Assembly: GCA_000991135.1 (NCBI GenBank)
Contig: LBST01000014.1
Coordinates: 1 to 37,683 of the forward strand
Direction of reading: 5' to 3'
DNA length: 37,683 bases
From: Candidatus Roizmanbacteria bacterium GW2011_GWC1_37_12
Lineage (GTDB): Bacteria > Patescibacteriota > Microgenomatia > UBA1406 > GWC2-37-13
Of the stretch, positions 35,950 to 37,683 are shown in pieces (position 1 is the stretch's first letter; every line of letters starts with the position of its first letter). Position numbers and translations under genes: made by a program. The notes under the pieces were generated by a model. That model did not search any database. It saw only the letters and a list, made by a program, of their open reading frames with translations, and was not told the origin of the DNA.

Positions 35950-36516
35950 TTAAATTTGCTTTTCTCTCCTCTTAGTTGTTACTCGTCCGCCTTGCCATTG
36001 ACCCTGATATTGATTTCCGCCTCCTTTGACTTCAAAAAACTGGGCATGAGCAAAACGACATCCTAACTCCATTGTCACGGGGATCGGCCCGGCATTGTAA
36101 CAGGCAAAAGTCACTTTGCCTTTATATCCTGGCGCCACGTTTCCTGTTCGAATAATCAATCCCGATCTGAACGTCGTCGTTCTCGGCTTGAAATTTACCG
36201 TCAAGTTTAAAGGAATATTAAACACTTCGATTGAAGATAACAAATAGAATTCTCCTGGCTTTATAGTTACTTTTAACTTTTGAGTTTCAGTTTTGACTTT
36301 TGATTTTTGACTTTTGATTTCAATTATTGTCTCTATCTGTGGCGTTTCTCTATGCGTCACCCCAAGGAATGCTTTTCCTCCAACTATCTTATGAACTTCT
36401 CCCAATCTTATATCAAACCCTGCTCCTTCGGGAGTGGTTAATTCTCTTTTGTCTAAATTCTCAACCAGTTTCTTTGTCTTTACTAACTGCAGTAATTTCT
36501 TAGGTCCTAAAATCAT
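35950..36516 (-). CDS. dCTP deaminase/dUTPase-fold protein lacking the usual acidic catalytic residues
   Basis: 188 residues. Fold motifs of the Dcd family: EGAGFDIRLG, KPGEFYLLSSIEVFNIPLNLT, KPRTTTFRSGLI (for GRSSLARLGL), GNVAPGYKGKVTFACYNAG, CRFAHAQFFEV, and YQGQWQGG. In E. coli Dcd the catalytic Glu138 lies in the segment VLEFYNSG; the aligned residue here is Ala138 (TFACYNAG). The Asp of IDPG, used by dUTPases, is Ala128. The deaminase reaction is therefore doubtful; a nucleotide-binding or altered-activity role is possible. Residues ~64-86 (EIKSQKSKVKTETQKLKV) come from a heptamer array (36269-36320). The -10 directly follows the upstream gene's stop. Confidence 0.8.
   Translation of the reverse strand: MILGPKKLLQLVKTKKLVENLDKRELTTPEGAGFDIRLGEVHKIVGGKAFLGVTHRETPQIETIIEIKSQKSKVKTETQKLKVTIKPGEFYLLSSIEVFNIPLNLTVNFKPRTTTFRSGLIIRTGNVAPGYKGKVTFACYNAGPIPVTMELGCRFAHAQFFEVKGGGNQYQGQWQGGRVTTKRREKQI
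36269..36320. repeat. Heptamer array (TTTTGAC-type) in the dcd-like gene
   Basis: Seven-nt-phased units, on the coding strand ATCAAAA, GTCAAAA, ATCAAAA, GTCAAAA and degenerate followers. Translated as a Lys/Gln/Ser-rich strand (KSQKSKVKTETQ) in a loop of the beta-barrel fold. Confidence 0.9.
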
Positions 36517-36525
36517 AGTAGACGA

Positions 36526-36531
36526 ATTATA
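36526..36531 (-). promoter_or_regulatory. -10 (TATAAT) abutting the stop of the upstream gene, for the dcd-like gene
   Basis: On the minus strand TAA (stop, 36532-36534) is followed immediately by TATAAT, then 9 nt to the ATG. Predicted leader is about 3 nt. Confidence 0.5.
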
Positions 36532-37302
36532 TTAAACCATTCCCTGCTGTTCAACCTTAAAACTTCCATCGTCTTTAAAAACAACGCTGTAGATCGGTAG
36601 TCCTTTTGCCAGTCTTCTCGCCGTCTCCATTAAATGGTTCTCTGACATTTCAGAAAAAGCATTGTATAACCACTCTTCATCTTCCCCATTTTTAAAAGTA
36701 ACTGTTTTGTTTTTGACCAATAATTTAGCCAGTTCTCTATGTCTTTCATCAACCAAGGTTTGATGATAGATAAAGACCTCTCCTAATTTTTTTCCATTGT
36801 CTGTTTCCAGTTGATACTGGGGATAGATGCCCCAGCTACCTTTGACTAACAAGACTGCTCCTTCTAAATGCTCTCCTTGAAGAGTAATTGATTTACCAAT
36901 ATTAAGATTTTTCTTAATAGTCTCTATTTGTGAACTTTCCAGAAAGTATGCTTTTGGATCAAGATTAAACTGTTTAAAGTGGCCGCAACCACCAGCAGGA
37001 ATTTTCGGATCAGCATGACTGTCTGTATGAGATCTGAAATTATCAGCGCCGCCAACAACATCAATAAAAACTTTTAGTGACTTTGGGAAGTCTAAGTCAA
37101 ATCCATAACTATTACTAGTAGCAAAGACCAAAGCTAGTTCACCAACATCAGCTCCAGGAAACGCTAAGGCCGGAAGATCTTTGTCATTTGTATATCGACC
37201 ATCAATACAGCGACTAATAAATTTTGTTTTTGGATCAATCTCATATCTATTCTCCATAACCAACTCATTAACCGCATCTTGTGAGAGAATAAGTTTGTTC
37301 AT
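36532..37302 (-). CDS. Beta-carbonic-anhydrase-like protein with split zinc motif (second copy)
   Basis: 256 residues. RCIDGR (Cys32-x-Asp34-x-Arg36) corresponds to the CxDxR of beta-CAs and FPGADVGELALV to the RNAGN strand. VFIDVVGG leads to SHTD (His92, Asp94), where canonical enzymes continue directly with CG; here 11 residues intervene before Cys106-Gly-His (HTD-x11-CGH). The extra loop is His/Asp-rich (SHADPKIPAGG) and might bind a second metal. The rest (~residues 115-256) I do not recognise. The protein at 25833-27026 shares the split-motif design but little else. Hydratase activity is uncertain. A -10 (TATAAT, 37313-37318) lies 10 nt upstream of the ATG. Confidence 0.6.
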   Translation of the reverse strand: MNKLILSQDAVNELVMENRYEIDPKTKFISRCIDGRYTNDKDLPALAFPGADVGELALVFATSNSYGFDLDFPKSLKVFIDVVGGADNFRSHTDSHADPKIPAGGCGHFKQFNLDPKAYFLESSQIETIKKNLNIGKSITLQGEHLEGAVLLVKGSWGIYPQYQLETDNGKKLGEVFIYHQTLVDERHRELAKLLVKNKTVTFKNGEDEEWLYNAFSEMSENHLMETARRLAKGLPIYSVVFKDDGSFKVEQQGMV

Positions 37303-37312
37303 ATAAGAAAGT

Positions 37313-37318
37313 ATTATA
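37313..37318 (-). promoter_or_regulatory. -10 (TATAAT, preceded by TG) for the second beta-CA-like gene
   Basis: TGTATAAT on the minus strand with 10 nt to the ATG at 37302. Predicted leader about 3 nt, continuing the near-leaderless pattern. Confidence 0.5.
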
Positions 37319-37339
37319 CAAAAAAAATATTAGGTGAGT

Positions 37340-37683
37340 CTATCCTTGTAAATCCCTTCCTCCACCCTCTGCTTCCATATCTAAAATTCTTCTACTTCCA
37401 TATAACGCCATTGCGTTAGCAAGAGCAAGTCCGGCCAGAGCAATTGCTTTTAATGATAATGGCAAGAAAGAATTTAAAGTTTCGTAAATGGCTATCGGAT
37501 TAACACCAACTAAGAAAGACTCAACCATATTCATAAGACCTGGTCTCTTAAGTTCTTCTACCTGATGACCTCCATTTTCTATAGCTCTAAAAATTGCATT
37601 TACTCCTCCTCCGCCGGCAGATGTTAAAAGTTGTGTTTCAATTTCTGGCGGAAAACTGCTTAATACAAATAATGACAAACCAG
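37340..37683 (-). CDS. Small membrane protein, unknown function (5' end at or beyond window edge)
   Basis: At least 112 residues; the frame stays open to the window edge, so the start is probably outside (the only in-window candidate is a TTG at 37678). The visible N-terminus LSLFVLSSFPPE looks like the end of a signal or TM segment. A Gly-rich stretch (TSAGGGGVNAIFRAIENGG) follows, then a hydrophobic segment (~PLSLKAIALAGLALANAMAL) and a basic/acidic tail (GSRRILDMEAEGGGRDLQG). The layout of hydrophobic helices around a Gly-rich turn is reminiscent of VirB2/TrbC-like pilin subunits, but I see no decisive motif. Confidence 0.6.
   Translation of the reverse strand, partial: GLSLFVLSSFPPEIETQLLTSAGGGGVNAIFRAIENGGHQVEELKRPGLMNMVESFLVGVNPIAIYETLNSFLPLSLKAIALAGLALANAMALYGSRRILDMEAEGGGRDLQG

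Overview
The window reads as a compact, AT-rich chromosome segment from a Candidate Phyla Radiation (Patescibacteria) bacterium, most likely a Microgenomates-type lineage. This is an inference from gene content and style: a giant collagen-like surface fibre, a DUF2341/LamG giant protein, single-TM stalk proteins, an O-antigen-ligase-like protein fused to TPRs, gene overlaps of 4-54 bp, and promoters so close to start codons that many mRNAs would be leaderless. UGA is used as stop, so the Gracilibacteria/Absconditabacteria code does not apply. No rRNA, tRNA or CRISPR was recognised.

Layout. 1-13548 (+) is a cell-surface block: the 3' part of a Gly-X-Y repeat fibre gene, a RAYT (IS200-like Y1) transposase overlapping a six-LamG protein, a four-helix-bundle (S23/IVP) gene, a prepilin-type protein, and a polytopic ligase-like protein with TPRs. 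13561-18567 (-) holds a LysM-M23 peptidase, glutamate dehydrogenase, thioredoxin reductase coupled to a CsoR-family repressor, and rho. Rho is preceded by a consensus promoter and a ~200-nt leader with a strong long-range closing helix, a candidate structured RNA. 18862-24962 (-) holds three tandem paralogous membrane-anchored proteins with carboxypeptidase-regulatory-like domains, with a small + strand gene between the second and third. 24979-28417 holds fmt, a beta-carbonic-anhydrase-like protein, and a divergent pair made of a TrmB-type regulator and an orphan sensor domain. 28407-31599 (-) is a queA-tgt-VIT1-like transporter operon. 31609-37683 (-) holds two membrane proteins, folA, thyA, folC (folate/dTMP supply), a dCTP-deaminase-like protein, a second beta-CA-like protein and a partial membrane protein.

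The most striking property cuts across the annotation: short structured repeats sit inside genes and are translated. There are three classes. (1) Heptanucleotide arrays, often in inverted pairs; three heptamers make seven codons. They occur in the fibre, prepilin, ligase, trxB, fmt, thyA and dcd genes, the end of folC, and form a signal peptide. (2) REP-like palindromes, related to hairpins inside the RAYT gene, sit in-frame in the LamG, ligase and trxB genes. (3) A 40-90 bp hairpin family lies twice in tgt, once in queA and once between genes; the tgt and queA copies show compensatory base changes in their stems. Together they look like a repeat-driven mechanism of protein insertion. In addition, two proteins carry a beta-CA-like zinc motif split by an 11-12-residue insertion, the dCTP-deaminase-like protein lacks both fold-typical acidic residues, and thymidylate synthase lacks its paired phosphate-binding arginines.
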